64,000 nt of DNA from positions 9,492,775-9,556,774 of the forward strand of contig CM075104.1 of NCBI GenBank assembly GCA_037576195.1, written 5' to 3'. Below the pieces are notes generated by a model, which saw only the letters and a list, made by a program, of their open reading frames with translations, was not told the origin of the DNA and ran no database searches. Below are positions 48,656 to 59,812 of the stretch, piece after piece. Both the position numbers and the translations under genes were made by a program. Origin of the DNA: Phytoseiulus persimilis (taxonomy: Eukaryota; Arthropoda; Arachnida; Mesostigmata; Phytoseiidae). The first letter of the stretch is position 1; each line of letters starts with the position of its first letter.

Positions 48656-51600
48656 CGCACGAATGCACGTAATGCCACTAGGCCGAGTGGACGCCACGCC
48701 AGCAACAGCAGTTTGGTAACTCGCACCGAAGCGTCCGTGCATGTCAGCAGGCTCGCGAGCACCCTGACTGGACATCTGCAGGGCGGGCGAACAGGCTGGG
48801 AGGGCAAAGGACAGGGAGGCCCCGATCGGGCCATCGTTTCGATCTCGAGGTTTACGCCGCCCGAGCTCCTCACATTTTTCTCGGGAATCCTCCTTCCACG
48901 ACTCGCGGGGAGCTCGGGAAGCTGCCCCATCGGGGACGATCCCTCATCATTCCTGGTCCCTCATCAAGTGATCCACCGACCTCTGGATCGGTCCATTGGC
49001 ACCGACAGAGCGTGGAAGCATTCTTCTGTTTTCCTGATTGAGAGTTTTAGTGAATTGAGGATTTATTGTCCAAGTTTATCGTCGCGTCGTCTGAGTGGCG
49101 ATCGCTAAATTTACGCGGCGCACCGTGGAATAATTCGATCGGATCGCTCCGCCGATAAGTCGCTGCTTTCATTACCGACGAGTGCTAGCGTGCTCTTCCG
49201 ACGGAGTCGACTCTTGTTTTTCTCCCTTGGAAAGTTCGTTGCGCTCGACGCCTGTGACCTGAATCAGTCAGGGCTTTGATCAAGACCGTAGGCTGACATT
49301 TTGATTCCATCGAATTCGATATTATCCTCTGAATCCGTAATTTCACCTCTTATTGATCAAAGACAGCTCCGCGGGCGCGGTTTCCGGAATTTCGACGCAT
49401 GTCTCACGGATGGGATGACTCGAAAGAAGACGTCGATGGGTTGCTCGTTGGACGACGGGAGCGTAGAAACGAGGAGAACGGACGATAATCTTCATCGACT
49501 GGCTCTCCGGTAACTCTCAACTGGTTTTGCGTGCGCTGGACAGGAAAATGTTCGGCCTTCTCGGAAGCTGGTTTGCGCAAGTAGTGGAACAGATTCAAAC
49601 TGCCTCAACATTGACGAAATCCGAGATGATTGCTCCCCTCGAGACTCGGCGGTTGTCCTCACGTTTCCCTGTCCAAGAGCTTCTGGAAACAGGCGGCTGT
49701 CAGTGGAGCGATTCCCGATCTTCGATCTGGATCATATTGAACCTGTTCAAAAAATCCTGTAATTCTACCGAAATTCCGGCGCATGAGCCGTGCAACCCTC
49801 CAATTGGAGTCGAGTCTTCGCATTGATCTTTCGTCCGTGATGAGCTCGCACGGTCTGATCGAGCACAGCTTGGAAGTCTTCGTTACTTCTGTGTCAACCG
49901 CCCAGAGTCGTGAATCCATCGTGCCCGCTTCGACTTAATTCACGCGGCTTCACTTCGGCCATTCACGAGCGTCCGATAGTGAGCGAAGCGGACACAGTTG
50001 AGTGGGAAGACGCTGCTTTTGTTTCGGGTGGCGCTGACGGGCATTACTGCCGCCATGACTTACAGTTGTTTTGTTGTGGCCGTCGTCGTAGCTGTCTGCC
50101 CATGTTACATCGAGGATTCATCGGAGTTCTGGCCCGAGATGATCTTTACAGGCATAATCGTCGTTAGGCGTCACGACTTCTTTGTGTCGAAGTTCTATTT
50201 TTTTGTTTCTGCCGATTTATGACGATAAGCATCGCAAGGCGAATACAAAAGTCGGGGCGTTCATCATCATCGGCAGCGCCATCATCATGAACAGTTCCCC
50301 GTCGGAATCCACCCGCACCGTGAGCAATTACCACACTACGCGAAAAGTGCCAAGTGAACCGTTTGTTTTCGTAGCATACGCGTCTGTAACGTTTCCAGCG
50401 GAAGAACAGGGTTCTATGTCGGTTTGACGAACTCCATCCGTTACTCCAGGCAGGCTTCCAATGAACCAGCAGGAAGGGAAATATGGAAGCCGGAAAGGAA
50501 GGAAAACAATATGGTGCCCAGAGAGAAACTTATGGCTGAACGGCGGGAGCCGCACACAGGACTCTCATGACGACCAAAAGCCGCTCCGCGGAGAAACATC
50601 GAGGAAGCGGAAATTTATTTCCAGATACCCCGGAAAACGTTGCGAACGTTGCCAAAGGACCTGAAAGCGAGCACACCAGCGAGCGATCCCGAAAGCCAAA
50701 ACGTAGTAGAAGTGGAGATCCCTCATCGCCAGGCGGTGCCTCCCGCTTTATGCTATTTGTGTTAAATACATAGATCGCCGACTTTACGACCCGCTCTCCC
50801 ACTTTTGCTCCGTGTCTCGCTCCGTCCGTGTGAACCGGCATTGTTTTATAACAGAATCCAACAGTAAGTCAGTCGGTGCGTCCGTTAGCTCTCCTACTTG
50901 CCCGTAGGTCTCCACGAGTTCGCGCTGTAACTCGCCAATCTTCGTTAGCTCGTTGTGGAACAAGCCCCGACAACGTTATCCGGACCAGCACGGATTTTCA
51001 GATTTCCCAACAGAAGCAACGACATGGGAGAAGACGAATAATCGTTCGAAACTCTCCGGTCAGTTCGGAACGAATATGCGTCTCAACGGATTCGGCAAAT
51101 AGGTGACAGAAGGACCTGTCGCAACATGCAGTGAAATACCATGCAAGAGCCCTCCAAATCAGGGTATTGATTGAGCTCATTGACGGGATCTCACTACTCC
51201 ATGACTTATGAACAGTGAAGCGGCATTGGCGCAAAATAATCAGCTGATCGATTGCAGCTAGGCGGAACAACCGCAAAACATGCGAGAAGAACGGACCGAA
51301 CTGAGTTTAGGTGGGGTCAGCCTTGAATGGGTCGAGCCCGCCTTGTGATTCTACGGGGAGAAGGAGAGCCGAGCACCGTGCATGTTGAGGTACATTGATT
51401 GAGTTATGTCAGTCGTTGAGGATGCAACGGAGTCCAGCTCCGTCGAAAGTTTGTCAGCTCTCTGCAGAGCTTGCTAGCTTCGCAGTTTTCCCTTCCCGTT
51501 GAAGCGATATTGAGCCATCCCCGGTTTGGAAGGAGGGCCCCACAACGGAGATCGGGGAACTCAAACCCATACCTGGGTTTTCGTGCCAGCATCTCTTCTG

Positions 51601-52244
51601 CGTCCACGCTGAATTTCTGAATGTAGTCCGCAACTCAGCAAAGAAGCAGTCGGGCTTTTGAACTCATAAAGTGAGACTCGCACGTTCGTATCACGTATGC
51701 TCGGAACTGGATCAGTTCTTTGACTCCAGGGGCCCTAGAGCCCAGATCGGGCAGATTTATTCTCAGCATATCACGACGAAGAAGCAGAGCTCCTAATTGG
51801 TCGGCGAGGGGGTGGAAATCGAGACTTCGGAATTGAGAATGAGGGGGATGTGATCTGCGGCATAAATCGATGCAGCCGAACATCAATGAAAAATTCTGAC
51901 ATGTGCACGCGTCACCAGAATGTTTTATAGTCCATCTGCGAGGTGCACACAGATCGTTGGTGTCGGACAGGCGGCGGTGGCATCTCTCCGTGTTTCACCC
52001 GATAGCTGCGATGTTGGTCTCACTCGATTGTCTGACGCGCTCAATTTGTTCTTCTCAGACCGATACTTATCCGAGTGCTCGTGTCTGCGGTGGCGGTTTG
52101 CAGTGCTGATGGCAGTGGTCAGCCTACCCTAACGGTCAGAGGGGCCTGAACGAGCGAGAGGACGTTTATCTCGTCGTTCAACATGTCGAGTGTTAATTTT
52201 TAATTCGCCCAAACACCACATTCGTACCCCATCGTCCTCGGGGA

Positions 52245-52290
52245 GAAGCGGGCGGCCGGGCGGCCGGACAGCCAGACCGACAGATAGGTC
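52245..52290. repeat. 4-bp periodic tract (GGGC/GACC type)
   Basis: Contains GCGGGCGGCCGGGCGGCCGG followed by ACAGCCAGACCGACAGATAGG. Confidence 0.55.
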
Positions 52291-53973
52291 GGGCCAAACT
52301 CCCAGGGCTGTCATATATCACAACTATTACACCGACTCACGTTCAGTGGTGAGTGAGTCAGCATTTTAGCGTGTTCGGGTGGGCGCAACAGAATTCAAGC
52401 GAACTTTTACCCTGGCTTCCTCGTCCGCCAGCTCGTTGTCTGGTGCCTCGCTGCCAAGCCTGGAATCGGCGCACCTAGTCAGCATACCCTGGCCAGCCCG
52501 GCCAGTTTGCCTCCATAGATCGGCCGGCCAGCTCTGCGGCTCATCGTCGTAGTAGAATGGACATTTATCTACTCACTTAGTGCTGATGCTGAAGCTATCG
52601 CCATAGTAGCGGGAGCCGCCGCTGCTAATAGAACCTCTGTTGAGCACTTACAATTTTCCGACGACCGCCATCGTCGTGAATATGCGCTTGCTATAAGGAG
52701 TCGACGACCGCGTAGGCGAGAGCCGCGGCACGCCGTCCGAGGGATTTTTCGAATTTCTCTCGAGTTCCCGAATACTTACAGGACTTGCAGCCCTCCAAGT
52801 TCTGTCGCGCTAGGTGCGCCTTCAATTCCTCAGTGACAATCCATTGGGACGTGGGCAGAGCTCAGGTATCCATGCTCCACAACGGAATTTCACGGAGGCT
52901 CACTTGCACGTGACGCACGTGAATGGATGACTCCCGAATCAAAGCGGGTGAGGAAAACTGCTCGCGGAATGAGCTCCACGTCGACACGTGGTTTTTACGT
53001 AGCTGCTTCCAACCGGAACGCAATTTACTGCGCTGCGTCTTCTCATCGATTCCGTCTATATTTGGCAATCAGAGAGTACCTCCGTGAGAAATTCGTGATA
53101 TTCCCGAACCGCCCACGCTGTCGATGGGGTCCCGAGGTCATCTTCTCAGTGCTTCGAAATTTCGCGACCGAAATCATTCGACGCTGGTCGATCGACATGG
53201 GCACCGACATGGATTGCCGCCTCACGCACGGCAATCATACACAGGGAACTCACTTCTCACTCCGACATCGATCATTGATCTCAATTTACTTACAGTGCGA
53301 AAATTGAAAACCCCGTCTCTTGGAGTCGTGCCGGGGAGAGGTCGTCTCAACCTCGGAGCGTCGTCAGCTGTCTCGATTTTCGGAAGCGACATCGGAGGAG
53401 TCAGCTTGGTCCTTCGGTGGAGGGTTTGCTGGAGCCGATGTGCGAGGGAATCGGGAGGAGATTACGAAAGGAAGCCCGGACGGGCGGATTACCTACAGCG
53501 TCGTAGTTTGTTAATGAAGTTAGTTAATGGGAGTTCGATTAAGGCGGTGCCTTCCTTCACGGGGGCCACGGTCGGTGCTCCGTAACACATTTAGACGCTG
53601 CGGAACGAACACTTTCGACCAAAACCTGCGGGGAGTACCGAAGCGTCAGTCAGCTAACATAACGTAAGGTACTGCCGCTCGTCAGTTCCCCGCGACGCGT
53701 GATCTTCATTCTCGAATCGGAGACGAAGATGAATTCAATCAACATTCTCCGTAGGAACCGGAATAACGTCGAAACTCGCCGACCTCTGAGAGATTAGTCC
53801 TCGAAATATCCGTCCCGGAGAATCGCTGTCGCTGTTTTCGAGCTCACCAGAACCATCCTTGGAGAAGTTCCAGCGTAACAACTGAAACGAATTTTCCCGT
53901 CAATCTTCATCTTGAGGTCTCGGAGCGTTCCTAGGAACACCGTCGCCTTTAGCCACTTTCCTCCGGGTCGAAT

Positions 53974-54642
53974 TCATCGATCGCCTCTAGCTGCGAATTC
54001 CCCGAAAGGAACCGTCACCGTGTACTTATGCCAGGAGTCAGTTTCTCGACGGAGCAAATTTGTTTTAGCAATCAATCTCAGCGTGGGTAACGAAACCGGG
54101 CTCACGACGGAGAAAGCCCTTCTATCTTCATCGGGAAAGTCGTCGTTATCATCGATATCATCAACGGTCCCGTCATAATTGACTCTAAACGATCGGAACT
54201 GCTCGCCGCGGAGTAAGATCATGTCCGCAGAAGCAGCTGAGGCTGTTAGCGCTCTGTGGGCAGAAGCCGTCGACTGCGCTGCCATGCGACGCTTGTTTCG
54301 GTAGCGTCCGAACTCTCGGGGCGGGCCCACGGCGTCGTACGCGCCGCCATAACTTGGCGTGGCAGTGTTCTCGTCCTGTCGTATGAGTCCGAGTCGGATA
54401 CGAATCGATTGTTGAACGATGCGCCCGTATGACGCGATTCTTCTTCCTCTACCCACTCGGGCAACGGTCGTCGGAAGATTCTGGTAACGATGCGGCATCC
54501 ACCGGTGGGGCATCCGCAGCTCGGCCGGGTTAAGCTTTCGGCTCGCAGCGTTCGTTCCCTCCGGATCGGGCGGCCACTGATCGCGTCGGGAGGGTAGAGA
54601 ACTCCTGCAGCGAGTGAACTTTCTCCGCATTCGAAACATCAT
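53974..54642 (-). CDS. Unassigned ORF, 222 aa from first ATG
   Basis: The open frame extends upstream to 54765 without an ATG (263 codons in all), the longest in the window and beyond what chance readily gives. The product is basic at the start and has an acidic D-D-I-D-D-N-D-D stretch near its end; no domain, signal peptide or membrane segment is recognised. A second frame over 54464-54246 also looks coding (P-E-W-V-E-E-E-E-S-R-H), preceded by a TTACCAG acceptor-like site, so the true reading frame may change by splicing. It lies head-to-head with the TATA promoter at 54907. Confidence 0.35.
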   Translation of the reverse strand: MMFRMRRKFTRCRSSLPSRRDQWPPDPEGTNAASRKLNPAELRMPHRWMPHRYQNLPTTVARVGRGRRIASYGRIVQQSIRIRLGLIRQDENTATPSYGGAYDAVGPPREFGRYRNKRRMAAQSTASAHRALTASAASADMILLRGEQFRSFRVNYDGTVDDIDDNDDFPDEDRRAFSVVSPVSLPTLRLIAKTNLLRRETDSWHKYTVTVPFGEFAARGDR

Positions 54643-54906
54643 CGAAGCGCGCGGCGAGATCGTACTTTTTGTTTCATCCAAATTGGGTTGCTTTCGGACC
54701 AACGAACGAACGCCAGGAGAAGGAGGAGGCGGACGTAACGGGGGTCGGCTGGTACTGAGGCCCACTTCAAAACACTTCGACGATCGGGGTTAACTTGATT
54801 TAAGTTTCAGCTGCTGTTTCTTTTCCCTTTCACCACGAATCGTGCACAACCGCGCCGACCGTGACGACTGGAGTCCGTCTAGCCGGGGCGGGTGGCAGGA
54901 CGCGCA

Positions 54907-54937
54907 TATAAAACAGCCAGCCTGCCAACGATTCAGT
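54907..54937 (+). promoter_or_regulatory. TATA box and TCAGT initiator
   Basis: TATAAAA at 54907-54913 and TCAGT at 54933-54937 put the likely start (A at 54935) 28 nt downstream of the TATA box, the textbook arthropod arrangement. A CACCATG start context follows 50 nt later. This is the best core promoter in the window by sequence alone. Confidence 0.5.
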
Positions 54938-54987
54938 AACTCGACCAGCCAGCACTCAGGAAGTGTTCGAAAGCTGCAGTGTCCACC

Positions 54988-55020
54988 ATGTGTGAAGATA
55001 ACAACCTCGATAAGGGTTAA
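54988..55020 (+). CDS. Short ORF or first coding exon (10 codons)
   Basis: The ATG sits in a CACCATG context 53 nt after the predicted transcription start and opens Met-Cys-Glu-Asp-Asn-Asn-Leu-Asp-Lys-Gly before TAA. A possible donor (AAGG then GTTAAC) at 55016 just before the stop would make it a first coding exon; otherwise it is a ten-residue upstream ORF. The next exon was not identified. Confidence 0.3.
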   Translation: MCEDNNLDKG

Positions 55021-56029
55021 CTCGTTGAGTTTTATGTGGGCTTTGTTTGTTCGCCCGTCCGCCGACCGAACACGAGCCCCTGGTAACCAATTGATTTGCC
55101 GAGGGGCTTACTCGATCCGAGGTGCGGGGCAGCGACAGAAAACCGCGCCTGGACAGAGATCCTGATTCAATGGAGCTCGACTTCCTCCCGATCGGGACGC
55201 CAATCGCTCCACAATGTTCTTCCGCTAATGCAACGATCCTCAGACTCTATGATTCACTCGGCACTGTGATAAACTCCTCTAGAGTTGGGTTCGCGGGACG
55301 AAAACTGTCGCGGAACATGTGACATTGGCACGGAATATCGTCAGCTTGCGGCTTTGCAAATTATCTTGTCAACTCGACATCTGTTCGTCGAGAGCTCCTG
55401 TTTTTACCCGGGAGAGAGAAATCAAGAATCAGTAGGATTAGCGAACGGTGAAATCGGCGACTGGCCTAGCTGCTTCTGCTCTCCTCAGATTGACTACCTG
55501 ACTAACGCAATCAGAATCGTTTTCGGACCCTTCGTACCCCCCGTGGGGTTCGACAGCTACCGTTGAGCAGGGACCGCGAAGGTGCAGGGCAAAGTAGATT
55601 GAGAACACTTCGCTCCGGTTCTTCAGGAATTCTCCACCCGAACCAGCAGCAGCAACAGAAACAACGCCGGATGATCGATAAACTTCAGAAAGTTGCCAAA
55701 GCGGCACTGTTTCGAACAGTTGAAGTCAAGGGATTGGCTCCGACTTCTTCTCCTCATTTCGCTTGTTCCCTTCCTATTTTCTCATTCTTCGAGTTGCTCT
55801 CGTTGTCGTTCCGCTCGCAGTCTGGCGAGCGGGCCGAGCAGCCAAACTGGCCGACGAGCGAGCTGTTTCGGCATCGTTTTCTCAATACCCCATTTATAAA
55901 TGCCTTCGAACTGGGTCTCGGGGGCATCTGGGTTTGGTCTGGTTGGTATTGGTCTTTCGGTTTTTTGTTCTCCTCGCTTTTTTTTCTCGTTCGGTCGGTG
56001 GTAATCTCTCGTTTTGTTCATTGGCAATT
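55021..56029. other. No supported gene
   Basis: Would be intron or downstream transcript of the 54935 start if that is real. Frames of 90-167 codons (for example 55563-56066) are serine- and leucine-rich and unassigned. A TATAAA at 55895-55900 has no initiator at the right distance. Confidence 0.4.
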
Positions 56030-56063
56030 TATAAAAGTAGCACCACAACAACGAGTTGCTAGT
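56030..56063 (+). promoter_or_regulatory. TATA box and initiator-like start
   Basis: TATAAAAG at 56030-56037 lies 31 nt before the A of CTAGTTG (A at 56061), similar to the insect TCAGTT initiator. An ATG with a good context follows at 56154. Confidence 0.4.
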
Positions 56064-56153
56064 TGAGCATTCCGAGCGAGCCTCGTTCTGCCTGTTTCTG
56101 CGTCGTTATCGCGCCGTTGGCTACCCGGTGTCGTCTCAGAAAAACAACCGAAA

Positions 56154-56237
56154 ATGACCTCCATCAATACCGGAATCGGCACACTGCGCTATGTTTCGAA
56201 ACCAATCTCTCGAGCAGAGATACGAAGTTCGTGTCAC
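56154..56237 (+). CDS. Candidate first coding exon, 28 codons
   Basis: The ATG (context GAAAATGAC) is 93 nt after the predicted start. It opens Met-Thr-Ser-Ile-Asn-Thr-Gly-Ile-Gly and stays open to a consensus donor, TGTCAC then GTGAGC, at 56238, in phase 0. Codon use looks coding. No downstream exon was identified; a gene starting here would run into the oppositely oriented model at 56490-57507, so either the two overlap or one call is wrong. Reading through the donor the frame stops at 56375. Confidence 0.3.
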
Positions 56238-56360
56238 GTGAGCGGGACGGCTGCGTGCGAACGGAGAACAGAGCGTAACTGCAACACAAACAATCTGAAA
56301 TCTCGTAATCTGATTCGATATCGAACGCTCGCCAACCTCAACGAGTTGATGAATCCGCGG

Positions 56361-56366
56361 TTTATT
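56361..56366 (-). terminator. Polyadenylation signal for the 56.5-57.5 kb minus-strand gene
   Basis: TTTATT on the plus strand, that is AATAAA read leftwards, 124 nt beyond the stop codon at 56490. It is at the right place and orientation for the four-exon model. Confidence 0.4.
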
Positions 56367-56489
56367 TTTGTATAATGACGTTTCAAACATCTGATCGGAT
56401 TTCTGTCGTCGATGCGGAGCATTCCGATTAAGACCGTAATGCGGCTTAGTTTGTCGCTGGTTTGGAGAACGGCGGAAGCTTTCGCATGG

Positions 56490-57507
56490 CTAGCGGAGAA
56501 TCATTTGGAGGGGAGGAGTCATACCGAAACATTTAAGTCGAGAGAGACCACGAGAGAGAATCTGAAACGATGATAATCTGTGAATCGAAATGCCTTTCAA
56601 TGCCTGCTGTATTGCCTTCCGTGCTCCTCGGTCGGATGCTTGTTAGCTTGCAAATTCTCGCATCGTAAATCTCACCAATTTGGCTGAATTCGCCCCATGG
56701 CGTCTCAATCATCTGGCGACCACCCACGGAAGCGCCAGCCACGTGATTCTTCACTCTCCTTCTGCTTAAGGTTTCTGCGTTTCCTTGATTCGACATCCTA
56801 CTCTGCACTTACGTCCCCAGACTCCGCGTCGTCCAACATGTTACTGTGCTCTTTGATTAGCTTCATTTTCCCTGTCAAAGATCTTCTGCCCGTTCTGCAG
56901 GAGTTGGTCGAACGCTGATGGTAACGAGACTGGTCCGAAAACAGTTCTGCGGATGCTGTGCTCCGTTGGGCAGTCTGCACCGTGTAGCGTTGACTCGGAA
57001 TCTCGAATCCGAAATTCGAGACAACATCGGGCTCGGGTCTTTCCATCACTCTGATAAAATGACTTCAATACTCATAATGGGTGAACTATATCCGTTGTTC
57101 GGTAGGATTCGGTGAACTAGAGCACCTAACGTATGCGAGCGGCTCGGAAATTCGCAGAGTTTTGCGCTCGTCGGCTCAAACTTGTACTTGAGGCACGACG
57201 CTCTTCCGATTCGTTCTCCGGAGAGAGAGGGCAAGCGTGCAGGATCATGATCATCAGACCGGAACCCTGTGGTTGCGACGGAAATCCTGAGAAGTTCTGC
57301 ACGTTACTGATCTGGATCTTCGAGCCTCCATCCAGAGCTGGATGCCTCAAGAGCTGAAACATATTAGAAACACAGCCAAAACGAAGGGGAATACGATGGA
57401 TTTGAAATCGTTGGTTTGGCTACCGTTGTGGTAACTTGCTCGTGACTCTACGAATTGGTGGAAGTTGTCATACGAACACTCACGAGTGGCCTCCTCCGAG
57501 CCGACAT
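56490..57507 (-). CDS. Unidentified spliced gene, four-exon model, about 184 aa
   Basis: Exons read leftwards are 57507-57484, 57353-57131, 57048-56813 and 56561-56490. Introns are 130, 82 and 251 nt. Donors are GTGAGT, GTTAGG and GTAAGT; acceptors end TATGTTTCAG, TTATCAGAG and ATCGTTTCAG. The frame stays open through all joins and the start ATG has a stop eight codons upstream. The second and third exons have convincing codon character; the third opens M-E-R-P-E-P-D-V-V and ends K-L-I-K-E-H-S-N-M-L-D-D-A-E-S-G-D. The product is hydrophilic with no membrane span. I recognise no family. The last exon is least sure: an alternative exon ending at a GTGAGA donor near 56615 is possible. AATAAA follows at 56366-56361. 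Confidence 0.4.
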
Positions 57508-58110
57508 CCCTGACAAGTATTTCGCTCCAGGCTATGATCTGCATGGTGTTGCTGTTCTGCAAACGCTCTGCCGAGGGGATTGGTCCTCGAAGAAGAACTC
57601 TCCTCTATATTCCACGTTACGACTCGTCCTTGGGAGGCGTGTCTCGTCACCTCGAAGGTTGCTGCGTCGGCGTTTATTCTCATGAGAGCACGGAAACGTA
57701 TATTTGTTTGCAGGTTTGTATGTTCATAGATGTTTTCCACTCGCCGTTCGTGTCGAATGAACGTAGCAGCTCCGTGGTTCACCCGTTCCGCAGCTGTGGG
57801 CAGTCAGGGCTCGTTGCGGAGCCCAGCTTGTAAACTCGCTATCAGTACAAGAAGGAAACTCCGAGAGTACCGGAAAGCGCCGTACGGTCAGAAAAACATA
57901 TGAATATAGCTCGCGAAACGTTCATTTCCTGCTGTACGACGAACGCTCCAGGCAGCGCTTCGGCTCCTTGTCTAGTCCTTTCGAACGCGAGAGAATCTGC
58001 GGTTTGAAAAGTGAAACTGAAAACTTGAGCTTGAAATCACATTCGGAGGAAAGAAACCCCGGCAAACAAACAGAGAAGCGAACGGACAGATAAACAAGCG
58101 TTGCCCACTT

Positions 58111-58353
58111 ATGGCAGACACCAACAAAGAGGAACAAGAAAAGACGCAGGGATTCTTCGAAAATGTCAACCCAGCATGCTTTCTAAGCGCGCCAGCGAGC
58201 GAAACGAGGCCTTTCACCTGTCGCACAAGACCACTCTATCTTGCGCCATCCATCGGTCCCGGTTACAGCCTCACTCATTCACTCAATTTATCCATCCGTC
58301 TATCCATCCTTCAATCTACCTCGGCCGTTTGTCTGTTGTTCGGCGCCAAATAG
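58111..58353 (+). CDS. Unassigned small ORF, 80 aa
   Basis: Opens Met-Ala-Asp-Thr-Asn-Lys-Glu-Glu and is acidic and hydrophilic for about 30 residues, like a genuine N-terminus, after an A-rich leader. From about residue 50 it is encoded by a 4-bp periodic tract (58268-58335), so if real the coding part probably ends earlier at an unseen splice site. Confidence 0.2.
   Translation: MADTNKEEQEKTQGFFENVNPACFLSAPASETRPFTCRTRPLYLAPSIGPGYSLTHSLNLSIRLSILQSTSAVCLLFGAK
58268..58335. repeat. 4-bp periodic tract (ATTC/ATCC/GTCT type)
   Basis: CTCATTCACTCAATTTATCC and CATCCGTCTATCCATCCTTC; similar in type to the tract at 35160-35224. Confidence 0.65.
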
Positions 58354-59769
58354 AAGTCTTCACAATGTCCGTCGTGACTGAGTGGACGAAGGAGACCTTA
58401 AAGCCAGTCTGTTCGGTATCCGTAGCCTGGGAAGTCGGAGAGCGAGCAGAGTGAGTCCACTGGACAGGAGAGAGTCAGCGAGTTCTCAGGAGATATCGGG
58501 GATGGCAACGATTCGATTGAGACAACGAATGAGACCTACTCGACCAGATTTGAACCAATAAGAAATTGAAATGGAATGTTCCGAGATGCATTCTTTTCCC
58601 TGGGCTGGTTGTGGCTGTTGTTGGGGCGACTTGCGCTGAGCTGGCACCTGCGCGGGAAGATATGAGTTTAAATACCCGAGAGTGGTTTGGATTCGGTTGT
58701 ATAGTAGAGCGACGTTTGCTCCGCGTCCTCTCGAGCAAGGTCGAATCTACAGCCATATTTTATTCAATCCAACTCGGAATCCTCCCGAAAATTCGTTGTG
58801 CGCCTTCAAGAGATCGCTAGAATCGAGCCTTTGATCGACTTCTGTGAGAGAAATCGCCTTCACTGAACGCCTCCCCTCACTCCTCCCTTCTTTTGGTGGC
58901 TTCTGAACGAAAGGCAATGAATGTTCGATGACAGTTCGCTCTCGCCGTGGCTGCGCTCGCGATCCTGATGACTCAAAAGCTCGAATCGAATGTGAGAATC
59001 GAAGTGGGCAAGCAACGGGAGAGGCGAGGCGCTACTCTTCAGCGTTCGAACATCGCGAGACTCCAGTGAAGGAACACTACGAACATCGGCATCGCATCGG
59101 TCATTGCTTCTTTCCTTCCGAGCCTCGGTTCGCCGAGTGGGTGCCACTCGATGACGTGATTCGATTCCGTTCGATTGGTTGTGGGATTCATTTTGAGCTT
59201 TGGCAGCGACGAACTCCAGAAATCCCCGCTGCGGGAAAAACTCCGCTGGAAGCCTCCCACACGCTGGCGGTGTTGGATTCGGGGCCAGACACGTTCCGGA
59301 GTCTCCAGAACATCAACTGATCCAAGAGTATGAGGTTTCTCAAGGTTTCCTGGATGAGATCGCTTCAGAGGTCCTGTCAAACGTCGCGCCGCTCCAGTTG
59401 ACGCGGATCGCAACAAAAACCCCGACCCAGCAAAAGGATTGAGTGTTCTCAGAGCGAAGATCGGTTCCTGCTCAAAGAAACTGTTTGTGTTTATCTGCTG
59501 GTTTGTCGGTCTGCCAGGGCGCACTGGTTCAGTCTAAAAACGAATGCTATCCTGTGAGCGTTCGATGTCGCGGCAAACGCATGCCACGCTCCGCGGCTTC
59601 CTTGAGTGAATGTTGCCAAATGTGAACAGCTCGCGGGCAGAACGGCAAGCGACCGGTGGCAGCGCCGCGAACATGTATCTCTAAAAACAACGGGACGTCA
59701 ACAAACGCGAAGGTTCTGCCCACGTTGACATCGCATACAGACCCGGCAGGCAACACTCTGCCTCCCTGG

Positions 59770-59812
59770 TTCTGACTGATTGACTGACAGAAAGACAGAC
59801 AGACAGACAGGA
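59770..59812. repeat. (GACT)/(GACA) 4-bp tract
   Basis: CTGATTGACTGACAGAAAGA then GACAGACAGACAGACAGG; the purest tetranucleotide run in the window. Confidence 0.85.

Larger units (their letters stand above)
45292..53973. other. No supported gene
   Basis: C10 and C5 runs lie at 45346-45360. Minus-strand frames at 45505-46030 overlap in several phases and could include upstream exons of the 44.9-45.3 kb candidate, but no splice pair was convincing. Period-4 tracts occur at 48590-48655 and 52245-52290. Frames at 52862-53585 on both strands are of moderate quality and unassigned. Confidence 0.4.
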
